From DASQEH01 sp035633755 (lineage in GTDB: Bacteria; Actinomycetota; Actinomycetes; Propionibacteriales; Nocardioidaceae), in contig DASQEH010000013.1 of assembly GCA_035633755.1 (NCBI GenBank), positions 1-64,000 of the forward strand: a stretch of 64,000 bases of DNA, given 5' to 3'. This document shows, in pieces, positions 1 through 9,116 of this stretch (the first letter of the stretch is position 1; each line of letters begins with the position of its first letter). The notes under the pieces were generated by a model. The model searched no databases, had not been told where the DNA came from, and saw only the letters and a program-made list of their open reading frames with translations. Position numbers and translations under genes: made by a program.

Positions 1-1
1 C

Positions 2-361
2 GCGGCACCACTCATCGACAACAAGACGTACCTCGAAGCCGCAGCCGGCATCTTGGCTGTGGAGGCTTACCACGCAGGCATCGTCCGTACCAGCCTGTAC
101 GCGAAGGGCTTGCAGGCTCCGGCCCGTGCGATCTCCAATGCTCGTGACAGCCTGGACGGCAACTGGGACGTCGACCGTGGCATCGGCACCAAGACCCGCG
201 CCAACCTGGTGCCCACCGACGGCAACGGCATCGCCTTCAGCCGCACCGCCGCCCGTGTCCTGAACATCGTCTACCTGACTCCTCAGAAGGCGATGAGGGG
301 TGGATTCTTTCCCTCCGGCGTCAACGGACCGATCAACACCAGCGGACCCAAACCGCGGTGA
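2..361 (+). CDS. Ferritin-like domain protein, 3' part only
   Basis: The frame is open from the first bases of the window, so the start codon lies upstream; about 119 residues are visible. The segment KTYLEAAAGILAVEAYHAGI, with spaced Glu and His in a long helix, fits the last helices of the ferritin-like (Ferritin_2, desiccation-related) family, which carry di-metal ligands. The C-terminal tail is rich in Gly, Pro and Asn and ends NGPINTSGPKPR. In this family the role (metal storage, oxidative or desiccation stress) is poorly defined. A strong hairpin follows the stop. Confidence is moderate because the N-terminal half is missing. Confidence 0.65.
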   Translation, partial: AAPLIDNKTYLEAAAGILAVEAYHAGIVRTSLYAKGLQAPARAISNARDSLDGNWDVDRGIGTKTRANLVPTDGNGIAFSRTAARVLNIVYLTPQKAMRGGFFPSGVNGPINTSGPKPR

Positions 362-365
362 CAGC

Positions 366-393
366 AGGCGCCCGCCACTGTCGGTGGGCGCCT
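366..393 (+). terminator. Hairpin after ferritin-like gene
   Basis: AGGCGCCCGCC (366-376) pairs with GGTGGGCGCCT (383-393) over 11 bp with one G-T wobble and a 6-nt loop, starting 5 nt after the stop codon. There is no U-tract, as is common for actinobacterial hairpin terminators. The rest of the 264-bp gap to glgX shows nothing I recognise except a GAAGGGAAG ribosome-binding site just before glgX. Confidence 0.6.
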
Positions 394-625
394 GGCAACA
401 CCCGCCCCATGGCATGACCGACAGCTCCGGATTCCCCTCTGCGGGGACCGGGGCTGTTTGGCGTGCGCCTGGCTTATCAGCCCGCAAGGTGGGTACCTGA
501 CCGCCTGGCGGGCGGACTGTCCCCGTCATGCGGTTGGATGACTTCACGCGGGCCTTCACCACCGCGACCCGCTACGCGGCCACGGCCGCCTCACTCGCAC
601 GACCATCACGTTTGAAGGGAAGCAG

Positions 626-2725
626 ATGCAGGTCTGGCCCGGTGCCGCCTACCCCCTTGGCGCCACCTACGACGGCGCCGGGACGAACTTCGCCGTGTTC
701 TCCGACATCGCCACCAGCGTCGAGCTGTGCCTTTTCGGCAGCAGAGGCGCTGAGACGCGGATTCCGATGACCGAGCAGGATGCTCTGGTCTGGCACGTCT
801 ACCTGCCTCGAGTGACCCCGGGTCAGCGTTACGGATACCGCATTCACGGACCGTACGAGCCCAAGCAGGGTCACCGCTGCGATCCCAGCAAGCTCCTGAT
901 GGACCCGTACGCCAAGGCCGTCGAGGGAGCGATCGACTGGGCACCGGCATGCTTCTCCTACGACTTCAAGAACCCCGAGCTGGCGAACCATGAGGATTCT
1001 GCGCCACATACGATGAAGTCGGTCGTGGTCAACCCGTTCTTCGACTGGCAAGACGACCGCGCCCCGCGCCGGCCGTATCACGAGACCGTGATCTACGAGG
1101 GCCATGTCAAGGGGATGACCCAGCTGCACCCGGACATCCCCGAGGAGATTCGCGGCACCTACGCCGCCATCGGCCACCCGGTGATGATCGAGCACCTCAC
1201 GAATCTCGGCGTCACGGCGCTGGAGCTCATGCCGGTGCACCAGTTCGTCAACGACTCGTCGCTGGTCGACCAGGGGTTGTCGAACTACTGGGGCTACAAC
1301 ACCATTGGCTTTTTCGCCCCTCACAACGTCTACAGCTCGACCGGCCAGCGCGGGCAACAGGTGCTCGAGTTCAAGGCCATGGTCCGGGAGCTGCACCGGG
1401 CCGGCATCGAAGTGATTCTCGACGTCGTCTACAACCACACCGCCGAGGGCAACCATCTCGGTCCCACCCTGTGCTTCCGGGGCATCGACAACGCCGCGTA
1501 CTACCGCCTCGCCGAGGACGACCCGTCGTTCTACTACGACACGACGGGCACGGGCAACACGTTGCTGATGCGCAGTCCCGCAGTCCTTCAGCTGATCATG
1601 GACTCACTGCGCTACTGGGTCACTGAGATGCACGTCGACGGTTTCCGGTTCGACCTCGCGGCGAGCCTGGCCCGTCAGTTCCACGAGGTTGACCGCCTGA
1701 GCGTGTTCTTCGACCTCGTGCACCAAGATCCGGTCATCTCGCAGGTCAAGCTCATCGCCGAGCCGTGGGACCTGGGACCCGGCGGGTACCAGGTCGGCAA
1801 CTTCCCGCCCCAGTGGACCGAGTGGAACGGCCGGTTCCGCGACACCGTGCGCGACTACTGGCGAGGTGAGCCGCACTCCCTCGGTGAGTTCGCTGCACGA
1901 CTGTCCGGTTCAAGCGACCTCTATGAGGCGAACGGCAGGGCTCCGTACGCCTCGATCAACTTCGTCACCGCACACGACGGCTTCACCTTGCGCGACCTCG
2001 TGTCGTACAACGACAAGCACAACGATGCCAATGGCGAGGGTAACGCCGACGGCGAGAGCCATAACCGCTCATGGAACAGCGGCGTCGAAGGCGAGACGTC
2101 GGACCCTGATGTGCTCGCGTTGCGACGACGCCAGCAGCGCAACCTGCTGAGCACGTTGCTCCTGAGCCAGGGAGTGCCGATGCTGGCCCACGGGGACGAG
2201 CTCGGGCGCACTCAGGGCGGTAACAACAACGTCTACGCCCAGGACAACGAGATCTCCTGGATCCACTGGGACGACGTGGACAACGACCTGCTGTCGTTCA
2301 CCCAGGAGCTGCTGGCACTGCGTGCCAACCATCCGGTGTTCCGCCGGCGGCGCTTCTTCACCGGAGAGAAGGCCCCGAACGGGCTGCCCGACATCGCCTG
2401 GCTGAGAACCGACGGGACGACCATGGACAGCGACGACTGGTCGCACGGGTCGCTACGTCCTCTCGGGGTGTTCCTCAACGGCGAAGGCATCACGGAGTCC
2501 GGGTTGCGGGGGGAGAACATCGTCGACGACACCTTCCTGCTGGTGCTCAACCCTGGACACGAGGACGCCGTCATGACGCTTCCGCCAGACGAGTTCGGCA
2601 AGGAGTGGCAGCCCCTCATTGACACGTCGGATGACAACCGCACCGAGGGCGACGCCGCGTCGGTTCCGGCGGGGCACGAGCTGACTCTGACCGCGCGCTC
2701 TGTCGTCGTCTTGCGTCGTGTCTGA
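626..2725 (+). CDS. glgX: Glycogen debranching enzyme GlgX
   Basis: 699 residues, normal for GlgX/TreX. It cleaves alpha-1,6 branches of phosphorylase-trimmed glycogen in the cytosol. An N-terminal CBM48 beta-sandwich (about 1-130) precedes a GH13 barrel. The nucleophile lies in HVDGFRFDLAAS (Asp343), the acid/base in IAEPWDLG (Glu379), and the third acid in VTAHDGFTLRDLVSY. The substrate-loop segment GRTQGGNNNVYAQDNEISW is typical. It is first in the operon glgX-treY-treZ; its last 8 nt overlap treY. Debranched maltodextrin is the substrate of TreY, so the order matches the pathway. The ATG start has a GAAGGGAAG site upstream. Confidence 0.95.
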   Translation: MQVWPGAAYPLGATYDGAGTNFAVFSDIATSVELCLFGSRGAETRIPMTEQDALVWHVYLPRVTPGQRYGYRIHGPYEPKQGHRCDPSKLLMDPYAKAVEGAIDWAPACFSYDFKNPELANHEDSAPHTMKSVVVNPFFDWQDDRAPRRPYHETVIYEGHVKGMTQLHPDIPEEIRGTYAAIGHPVMIEHLTNLGVTALELMPVHQFVNDSSLVDQGLSNYWGYNTIGFFAPHNVYSSTGQRGQQVLEFKAMVRELHRAGIEVILDVVYNHTAEGNHLGPTLCFRGIDNAAYYRLAEDDPSFYYDTTGTGNTLLMRSPAVLQLIMDSLRYWVTEMHVDGFRFDLAASLARQFHEVDRLSVFFDLVHQDPVISQVKLIAEPWDLGPGGYQVGNFPPQWTEWNGRFRDTVRDYWRGEPHSLGEFAARLSGSSDLYEANGRAPYASINFVTAHDGFTLRDLVSYNDKHNDANGEGNADGESHNRSWNSGVEGETSDPDVLALRRRQQRNLLSTLLLSQGVPMLAHGDELGRTQGGNNNVYAQDNEISWIHWDDVDNDLLSFTQELLALRANHPVFRRRRFFTGEKAPNGLPDIAWLRTDGTTMDSDDWSHGSLRPLGVFLNGEGITESGLRGENIVDDTFLLVLNPGHEDAVMTLPPDEFGKEWQPLIDTSDDNRTEGDAASVPAGHELTLTARSVVVLRRV

Positions 2726-5105
2726 GGGCCGCGAGGTCATCTCGACCTACCGCCTGCAGCTTCACCCCGGCTTCGGCTTCGAGGAGGCCCTGCGCCAGGT
2801 CCCCTACCTCGCCGACCTCGGCATCTCCCACCTCTACCTGTCCCCCGTTCTCGAGGCGGTCCCGGGGTCCATGCACGGGTACGACGTCGTCGACCACAGC
2901 CGCATCCGCGGCGAGCTCGGCGGGGAGGACGGCTTGGTTGCCCTTGCCCAAGGCGCTCATGCTCAGGGGCTCGGGCTTGTCGTCGACGTGGTCCCCAACC
3001 ACATGGCGTTGCCGACGCCTGCCTATCTCAACCCAGCGCTCTGGGAGACCTTGCGGCTGGGTCGAGACAGCGAGACGGCGGGGTGGTTCGACCTCGACTG
3101 GGAGCTCTGCGATGGCCGTATCGGCCTGCCATTGCTCGGCAGCCCGCTCAGCGATGTCCTGGCGGCTGGTGAGCTGACGCTGGGCGAGCATGAGGGTCAG
3201 CCGGTGATCTCGTACTACGCCCAGATGCTCCCGGTGGTTCCTGGGACCGAATCAGGTCCCGTCGCCGACGTGCTGAGCCGCCAGCACTACCTGCTGGCAG
3301 GGTGGCGCGAGAAGGACGACGTGCTCGGCTACCGGCGCTTCTTCGATGTCGACACGCTCGTCGCGGTCAAGGTGGAGACGCCTGCAGTGTTCGACGCCAC
3401 TCACGAACGGCTGCTGGACCTGCATCGCCGCGGCATCGTCGATGGCTTCCGCATCGACCATCCGGATGGCCTCGCCGACCCGGAGGGGTACCTCGAGCGG
3501 CTGCACGACGCGACCGGCGGGGCCTGGGTCGTGGTCGAGAAGATCCTGGAGGGTGACGAGTCCCTACCACCGGACTGGTCGACCGCGGGGACGACCGGGT
3601 ACGACGCCATCACAGCGCTGCAGACCGCTCTGGTGCCGGATGTCGCAGTTCCTCTGGACCAGCTTTGGCAGGGCACCGGTGGCGATGCGTCGCTGGCCAG
3701 CACCGAGCTCGAAGCGAAACGGCTCGTGGTGGACGAGCTGTTCCAGCCGGAGCTGCATCGGCTGGCTCGCCGCGCCAGCGAGGCTGCGGCGGACGCTGGG
3801 CGGCCGCTCAGCGTGGCAGACCTCACCGCGGCCTTGCGGGAACTGCTCATCCAGACCCGGACCTACCGGGCCTATGTGCGGCTCGACGTCGAGCCCGGCG
3901 ACGACGGTGTGCGGCAGCTCGGTGCCATGCGCTCACGCGCCGAAGAGCTGAGGCCCGAGCTCGCGGAGACCTTCGACGTCCTGCAAGGCCTGCTTCTGGA
4001 CTCACGGAGCTCGAGCGCGGCCGGACGTGACCTCGTGATCCGCTTCCAGCAAGTATGTGGGCCGGTGATGGCCAAGGGTGTCGAGGACACCACCTTCTAC
4101 CGCTACAACCGCATGATCGCGCTGAACGAGGTCGGCGGCGACCCGGCCGCCTTGGACCACCCGTCGATGGACGGCCTCCATGCCTGGGCGGAGCGCCAGT
4201 CCCTCGGGCATCCGACGGGAATGACGGCCCTGTCGACACATGACACCAAGCGGGGTGAGGACGTCCGGGCGCGACTCCTGGCAGCAGCTGAGGACGTCGA
4301 AGGCTGGCAGCGCGTGTGGGACGCCGTCCGCGCAGCTGCCCGTGAAACGGGAGTGGATGAGCCTACCGCGTACCTCGTGGCGCAGACCCTGGTCGGCAGC
4401 TGGTCTCTCGACTCTGACCGGCTCCACGGCTACCTCGAGAAGGCGGTGCGCGAGGCCAAGCGCCACACCACCTGGGTCGACCCGGACCCGGACTACGAGC
4501 GTCGGGTCCATGACCTGGGCGATTGGTGCCTGACCGACGGTTCGCTCGCCGCGGACCTGGAGTCGTTCACCACTGCCCTGGAGCCCGCTGTTCGGGCGGT
4601 GACACTCACCACCAAGCTGCTCCAGCTCATGCTGCCCGGGGTGCCTGACGTGTACCAGGGCTGCGAGACCGTCGAACGGTTCCTCGTCGACCCCGACAAC
4701 AGGCGCCCGGTCGACTATGCCTCCCGGCAGGATCGCCTCCGCCGGCTGGACTCCTCCGCCGGGTGCGACGACCTCGATGACGAAAAGCTGTGGATCACGA
4801 CCACGGCGCTCCGGGTCAGGCGCGAGCTACCCGAGCTCGTTGGTGCCTCGGCCACCTACCGCGAACTGCCCACCACGTCCCCCCACGTCATCGGGTTCCT
4901 CCGCAGCGAGAAGCTCGCTGTGCTGGGGACCCGGTGGCCGGGTGGCCAGGCGCGGGTGGGCTGGACCGGCTCGACAGTCTCCCTTCCGGACGGCGCGTGG
5001 TCGGACCGGCTCTCCGGCCGTGCCGTCGGCGGTGGCGCTGAGGTGGACTGCGCGACGCTGTTCGCCGACTTTCCCGTCTCGCTACTGATCAGGGAGGCCG
5101 AGTGA
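2718..5105 (+). CDS. treY: Malto-oligosyltrehalose synthase TreY
   Basis: 795 residues, family GH13. It isomerises the reducing-end alpha-1,4 bond of maltodextrins to an alpha,alpha-1,1 bond, giving maltooligosyltrehalose. Diagnostic segments are STYRLQLHPGFGFEEAL and SPVLEAVPGSMHGYDVVDH near the N-terminus, then VDGFRIDHPDGLADPEGYL with the catalytic Asp, VVEKILEGDESLP with the Glu, and ALSTHDTKRGEDVRARL. The GTG start overlaps the end of glgX by 8 nt and the stop overlaps treZ by 4 nt, so translation is probably coupled. The family is distinctive and confidence is high. Confidence 0.95.
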   Translation: MSEGREVISTYRLQLHPGFGFEEALRQVPYLADLGISHLYLSPVLEAVPGSMHGYDVVDHSRIRGELGGEDGLVALAQGAHAQGLGLVVDVVPNHMALPTPAYLNPALWETLRLGRDSETAGWFDLDWELCDGRIGLPLLGSPLSDVLAAGELTLGEHEGQPVISYYAQMLPVVPGTESGPVADVLSRQHYLLAGWREKDDVLGYRRFFDVDTLVAVKVETPAVFDATHERLLDLHRRGIVDGFRIDHPDGLADPEGYLERLHDATGGAWVVVEKILEGDESLPPDWSTAGTTGYDAITALQTALVPDVAVPLDQLWQGTGGDASLASTELEAKRLVVDELFQPELHRLARRASEAAADAGRPLSVADLTAALRELLIQTRTYRAYVRLDVEPGDDGVRQLGAMRSRAEELRPELAETFDVLQGLLLDSRSSSAAGRDLVIRFQQVCGPVMAKGVEDTTFYRYNRMIALNEVGGDPAALDHPSMDGLHAWAERQSLGHPTGMTALSTHDTKRGEDVRARLLAAAEDVEGWQRVWDAVRAAARETGVDEPTAYLVAQTLVGSWSLDSDRLHGYLEKAVREAKRHTTWVDPDPDYERRVHDLGDWCLTDGSLAADLESFTTALEPAVRAVTLTTKLLQLMLPGVPDVYQGCETVERFLVDPDNRRPVDYASRQDRLRRLDSSAGCDDLDDEKLWITTTALRVRRELPELVGASATYRELPTTSPHVIGFLRSEKLAVLGTRWPGGQARVGWTGSTVSLPDGAWSDRLSGRAVGGGAEVDCATLFADFPVSLLIREAE

Positions 5106-6859
5106 AGTTCCAGGTGTGGGCGCCATGCGCGGAGTCGTCGGTGACGCTGGTGCTGGACGGCATTCAGCACCCGATGAAGCGAGGACAAGCCGGGTGGTGG
5201 GTGAGCGACGAGGACGCGGTCGCGGGCTCCCGCTACGCGTTCAGCCTTGACGGCGGCGAGCCGCGGGCCGACCCACGCGCGCTCCGACTCCCGGACGGAC
5301 CGGAGGGCGAGGGCGAGGTCTTCGATCTGACCGCGTTCGACTGGTCCGACGGTGCCTGGCGGGGAGCCTCGCTACCCGGGGCGGTGATCTACGAGATGCA
5401 TGTCGGCACGTTCACACCGGAGGGAACGCTCGACTCGGCGATCGAACGGCTGGACCATCTCGTCTCGCTCGGCGTGGACTTGGTGGAGCTGATGCCGCTC
5501 GCCAGCTTCCCCGGTCGGTACGGGTGGGGGTATGACGGTGTCGGACTGTACGCCGTGCATGAGCCGTACGGCGGTCCGCAGGCACTGTGCCGGTTCGTCG
5601 ACGCCTGCCATGGTCGGGGCCTCGGCGTCCTGCTCGACGTGGTGTACAACCACCTCGGCCCCAGCGGGAACCACCTGAGCGAGTTCGGCCCGTACTTCAC
5701 CGACCGGTACGGGACACCCTGGGGGGCAGCGCTCAACCTCGACGACGCCGACAGCGACGAGGTGCGACGCTTCATCCTTGACAACGCCCAGATGTGGCTG
5801 ACCGAGTTCCACGTCGACGGGCTCCGCCTCGACGCGGTGCATGCGTTGTTCGACGACCGGGCCGTGACCTTGCTCGAGGAGCTGTCCGACGAGATCGGGT
5901 CGTTGGCGACGAGCCAGGGTCGACCCAAGTGGCTGATCGCCGAGTCCGACCGCAACGACCCGCTGACGGTGACGCCGCGCGAGGCGGGCGGCATGGGTCT
6001 GCACGCACAGTGGGCCGATGACGTCCACCATGCCTTGCATGTCCTGCTGACCGGCGAGACGCAGGGGTACTACGCCGACTTCGCCGCTCCTGGGGCGATC
6101 GAGAAGGTGCTCTCCGGGGTGTTCTTGCACGACGGGACGTACTCGTCGTTTCGACGTCGCACCCACGGTCGGCCGATCGATCAGACGCGCACACCGGGGT
6201 GGCGGTTCGTGGTCTCGCTGCAGACCCATGACCAGGTAGGCAACCGGGCCACCGGCGACCGGCTGTCGGCACACCTGAGCCCGGGTCAGCTGGCATGTGG
6301 CGCGACGCTGCTCCTCACCGGTCCCTGCACCCCGATGCTCTTCATGGGCGAGGAATGGGGTGCTTCCACCCCGTGGCAGTACTTCACCGACCACACCGAC
6401 CGCAAGCTGGCAGAAGCTATCCGGCGCGGACGGCGTGACGAGTTCCAAGCGCACGGCTGGGACCGCAGCTCTGTGCCGGACCCCCAGGCCGACGGCACCG
6501 CTGAGCGCTCACGACTCGACTGGGCCGAGGTCGACACTGAGCCGCACGCCGCCGTCCTCGGGTGGTACACCGAGCTCGTCCGGCTTCGGCGGGAGATCCC
6601 TGACCTGAGCGACCCCCGCCTGGACCGGGTCCAGGTGGCGCATGACGCCGAGGCTCGGACGGTGGTCGTCCAGCGCGGCGACCATGTGGTCGTCGTCAAC
6701 TTGTCCGAGTCGGTGCGGGAGATCGCGCTGCCTGCAACGGCCGCAGAGCAGCCGCCGCGCATTGTGTGCGCGTGGGACTCCGACACGACGGTGATCGATG
6801 CTGGCGTCGTCAAGATGCCTGCGCAGGCGTGTGCCGTCCTCGGGCCTGCGACAACGTAG
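5102..6859 (+). CDS. treZ: Malto-oligosyltrehalose trehalohydrolase TreZ
   Basis: 585 residues, GH13. It releases free trehalose from the TreY product. A short N-terminal beta domain (FQVWAPCAESSVTLVLDG) leads into the barrel: VIYEMHVGTFTPEGTLDSAI, GRYGWGYDGVGLYAVHEPYG, VVYNHLGPSGNHL, FHVDGLRLDAVHALFD (catalytic Asp), LIAESDRND (Glu) and SLQTHDQVGNR (Asp). The GTG start sits in the 4-nt overlap GTGA with treY. It is last in the operon and converges on rsgA. With glgX and treY this is the OtsAB-independent trehalose route, usually linked to osmotic or stationary-phase stress. Confidence 0.95.
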   Translation: MKFQVWAPCAESSVTLVLDGIQHPMKRGQAGWWVSDEDAVAGSRYAFSLDGGEPRADPRALRLPDGPEGEGEVFDLTAFDWSDGAWRGASLPGAVIYEMHVGTFTPEGTLDSAIERLDHLVSLGVDLVELMPLASFPGRYGWGYDGVGLYAVHEPYGGPQALCRFVDACHGRGLGVLLDVVYNHLGPSGNHLSEFGPYFTDRYGTPWGAALNLDDADSDEVRRFILDNAQMWLTEFHVDGLRLDAVHALFDDRAVTLLEELSDEIGSLATSQGRPKWLIAESDRNDPLTVTPREAGGMGLHAQWADDVHHALHVLLTGETQGYYADFAAPGAIEKVLSGVFLHDGTYSSFRRRTHGRPIDQTRTPGWRFVVSLQTHDQVGNRATGDRLSAHLSPGQLACGATLLLTGPCTPMLFMGEEWGASTPWQYFTDHTDRKLAEAIRRGRRDEFQAHGWDRSSVPDPQADGTAERSRLDWAEVDTEPHAAVLGWYTELVRLRREIPDLSDPRLDRVQVAHDAEARTVVVQRGDHVVVVNLSESVREIALPATAAEQPPRIVCAWDSDTTVIDAGVVKMPAQACAVLGPATT

Positions 6860-6928
6860 ACACCGGTTGCACTGCCTGCGCCGGCGGGTGCCGTGCTATG
6901 GCTGCGGCGACGTGGGTACCGGTGCGAG

Positions 6929-7999
6929 TCAGGCATGTCGGCGACCTGCCTTGGCCTGCTTCGACAGGTGCTTGCGCTGCTTGGTGAGCTCGGCTCGGAG
7001 CCGCAGATCCGTGCGTGCGGCCATCCGCAGCTGCTCACGCTGCAGCAGTCGCCAACTGCTGAGCCGGCGAGACCCAAGTGTTCCCTCATCGACTGCCTGA
7101 GCAACAGCGCATCCTGGCTCGGCGTCATGCGTGCAGTTGCTGAACTTGCAAAGGCGAGACAGCTCTTCGACATCGGGGAAGACCTCGCCGAGCGACCCCG
7201 CTGGCGAGAGCAAGCCCACGCCGCGCAGGCCGGGGGTGTCGACGACGGCGCCGCCCCCCGGCAGCATCAAGAGCTCGCGCCGTACGGTGGTGTGGCGTCC
7301 CCGGCCGTCCCCGCGGATCGGCCTGGCAGCGAGAACATCGGCGCCGACGAGGGCGTTCGCCAGGGACGACTTCCCGTGACCGGAGGCGCCCATCAGTGCC
7401 ACGGTGAGATGTCCTGCCAATAACGAACGAAGCGTGTCGACGCCTCGACCCGACACGACGCTCGTGCACAACACGTCAACACCAGGCGCGATCTGAGCGA
7501 CATCGTCGGCGAACTGACGCGAGTCGGTGACCATGTCGGCCTTGGTGAGCACGACCAGCGGCTGGGCGCCACTGTCCCAGGCGAGCGACAGCATCCGTTC
7601 CAAGCGCCCCAGGTTGGGCTCGGGGTGCAGGCCGGCAACGACGGCGACGACCTCCATGTTGGCGGCCAAGACCTGGCCTTGGGAGCGGCGGGACGCCTCC
7701 GCCCGGGTGAGCACCGTGCGCCGTGGAAGCACGGTCTCGATGACGAAGGGACCGTCCGGCCAGTGGCGCACCAGGCACCAGTCGCCCGTGCAGGGTGACG
7801 CGAGCGGGTCGGTGGCCATCGCCTCCAGGACGGCTCCGCCGTAACTCGCTCGGATGAGACCATGCTCGGTCAGGATCGACGCCAACCCGCGGTCGACGCC
7901 GGCGATCCGCCCCACAAGCTCATCGGGGTGCGCGAGCGACGACTCGCGCCAAGCGTCGTCCCAGCCGAGCGCGACGAGGTCTACAACGGGTGCCGCCAC
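6929..7999 (-). CDS. rsgA: Ribosome small-subunit-dependent GTPase RsgA
   Basis: 356 residues. It is a circularly permuted GTPase that checks maturation of the 30S decoding centre. After an N-terminal OB-fold, the G motifs appear in permuted order: VVLTKADM (G4), then GASGHGKSSLANAL (G1/P-loop), then VVDTPGLRG (G3). A zinc-binding CKFSNCTHDAEPGC lies near the C-terminus, which ends in a basic helix. The GTG start at 7999 has TAGTGT 6 nt upstream and no Shine-Dalgarno, suggesting a leaderless transcript of its own although a same-strand membrane gene lies just upstream. Confidence 0.93.
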   Translation of the reverse strand: MAAPVVDLVALGWDDAWRESSLAHPDELVGRIAGVDRGLASILTEHGLIRASYGGAVLEAMATDPLASPCTGDWCLVRHWPDGPFVIETVLPRRTVLTRAEASRRSQGQVLAANMEVVAVVAGLHPEPNLGRLERMLSLAWDSGAQPLVVLTKADMVTDSRQFADDVAQIAPGVDVLCTSVVSGRGVDTLRSLLAGHLTVALMGASGHGKSSLANALVGADVLAARPIRGDGRGRHTTVRRELLMLPGGGAVVDTPGLRGVGLLSPAGSLGEVFPDVEELSRLCKFSNCTHDAEPGCAVAQAVDEGTLGSRRLSSWRLLQREQLRMAARTDLRLRAELTKQRKHLSKQAKAGRRHA

Positions 8000-8005
8000 G
8001 GTGCG

Positions 8006-8011
8006 ACACTA
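8006..8011 (-). promoter_or_regulatory. -10 element of rsgA (leaderless type)
   Basis: On the minus strand TAGTGT is followed by 6 nt and the GTG of rsgA. The spacing would place the transcript start at or next to the start codon. Inferred from the pattern shared by other genes in this window. Confidence 0.5.
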
Positions 8012-8050
8012 AGCCGCGCTGAACTCGGTCGCACCTGATTTTGGGGTCGC

Positions 8051-9022
8051 TCAGGGCGGGTCGGATGCTGCTGGCGTAGTCGGCGCGGCCGCCGCGGGCG
8101 GTGCACCGCCACTCTCGAGCCGCGCGATCGCCGTCGACTTGCCCGGCCACAGCTCGTCGAAGGCGGCGTTGACCGCCGCTCCGACCAGCACCGCGAGCGC
8201 GGTCAGGAAGAGCCAGATGAGGACCGCGATCGGCGCCGCCAGGGGACCGTAGATCGACGTGGTCGCATTCACCAGCACCAGACGCAACAGGTAGCTGCCC
8301 AACACCCACAAGGTGAACGCCAGAGTCGCCCCCGGGATGTCGTAACGCCAGGAGCTTCGAACAGGGACGGACAGGTGGTAGAGCGTGGTGAGGAAGGCAA
8401 TGCTGAGGACGACGACAATGGGCCAGTACAGCTGGTTGAGGAAGTCCAGCCTGGCCGGGAGAAATCGGTCCACCAGGCGAGGTCCGGCGAGGATGAGCGG
8501 CAGCACGATGACGCCCACCACCAGGCCCACGACATAGAGGGAGAAGGACAACAGCCGCGTTCGCACGATGCCTCGCCGGCCCGCCAGGCCATACATGATG
8601 GTGATGGTGTCGACGAAGACGTTCAGGGCGCGCGACCCCGACCACAGCGAGAGCACGAAGCCGATCGAGATGACGTCGAAGCGCGACCCCTGGTTGATGA
8701 CCGTCGCGAGCGTTGGCTCCACGATCTTGTTCACCGACTCGGGCGTGAGGACCTTGCTGGCGAGATCGATGACCTCGGTGTTGAAGGCCTTGATCTGCGA
8801 CGGGTCCACCCGCTTCACGATGTAGGTGATGCTCCCCGCGAGGCCGAAGATCAAAGGCGGCAGGGACAAGATGGCGAAGAAGGCCGCCTCTGCCGCCAGT
8901 CCTGTGACCCGATAGCGAAAGCAGGCCCCCACCGTCGATGACAGCAGCCGCCACGAGGTCTCGCGCACGGTCGACGGCTTCGGATCGGTCGGTGGCGTCT
9001 GCCTCACCGCCTCCGACGCCAT
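8051..9022 (-). CDS. YihY/BrkB-family inner-membrane protein
   Basis: About 323 residues from the ATG at 9022; a GTG at 9046 would add 8 residues. Roughly six hydrophobic helices are visible (for example LSFSLYVVGLVVGVIVLPLIL and PLAAPIAVLIWLFLTALAVLVGAAVNA), with family landmarks SLPPLIFGLAG and LWVLGSYLLRLVLVN. The family was once named ribonuclease BN and is now regarded as membrane proteins, possibly transporters, of unknown substrate. It lies upstream of rsgA on the same strand and is divergent from glyA. The C-terminus is a Pro/Ala-rich cytosolic tail. Function beyond family membership is not established. Confidence 0.85.
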   Translation of the reverse strand: MASEAVRQTPPTDPKPSTVRETSWRLLSSTVGACFRYRVTGLAAEAAFFAILSLPPLIFGLAGSITYIVKRVDPSQIKAFNTEVIDLASKVLTPESVNKIVEPTLATVINQGSRFDVISIGFVLSLWSGSRALNVFVDTITIMYGLAGRRGIVRTRLLSFSLYVVGLVVGVIVLPLILAGPRLVDRFLPARLDFLNQLYWPIVVVLSIAFLTTLYHLSVPVRSSWRYDIPGATLAFTLWVLGSYLLRLVLVNATTSIYGPLAAPIAVLIWLFLTALAVLVGAAVNAAFDELWPGKSTAIARLESGGAPPAAAAPTTPAASDPP

Positions 9023-9104
9023 GGTGCCTACGGTAACCAGCGGCACCGCGAACGGGCGGTAAGACGGCGGCTGCCACCCGGGTCGTCACCGCGGCGCATC
9101 GCAT

Positions 9105-9110
9105 TAGGGT
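9105..9110 (+). promoter_or_regulatory. -10 element of glyA (leaderless type)
   Basis: TAGGGT is followed by 6 nt and the ATG of glyA, with no credible ribosome-binding site between. This fits an actinobacterial leaderless promoter. Confidence 0.55.
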
Positions 9111-9116
9111 GGAACG

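Noticed and set aside
572..1456. Long minus-strand frame opposite glgX
   Set aside because: It is antisense to a clear GH13 enzyme and has the His/Val/Arg/Gly-rich composition of shadow frames in GC-rich DNA. The same applies to long antisense frames at 5372-6454, 9123-10565, 10897-12189 and 37989-39023.
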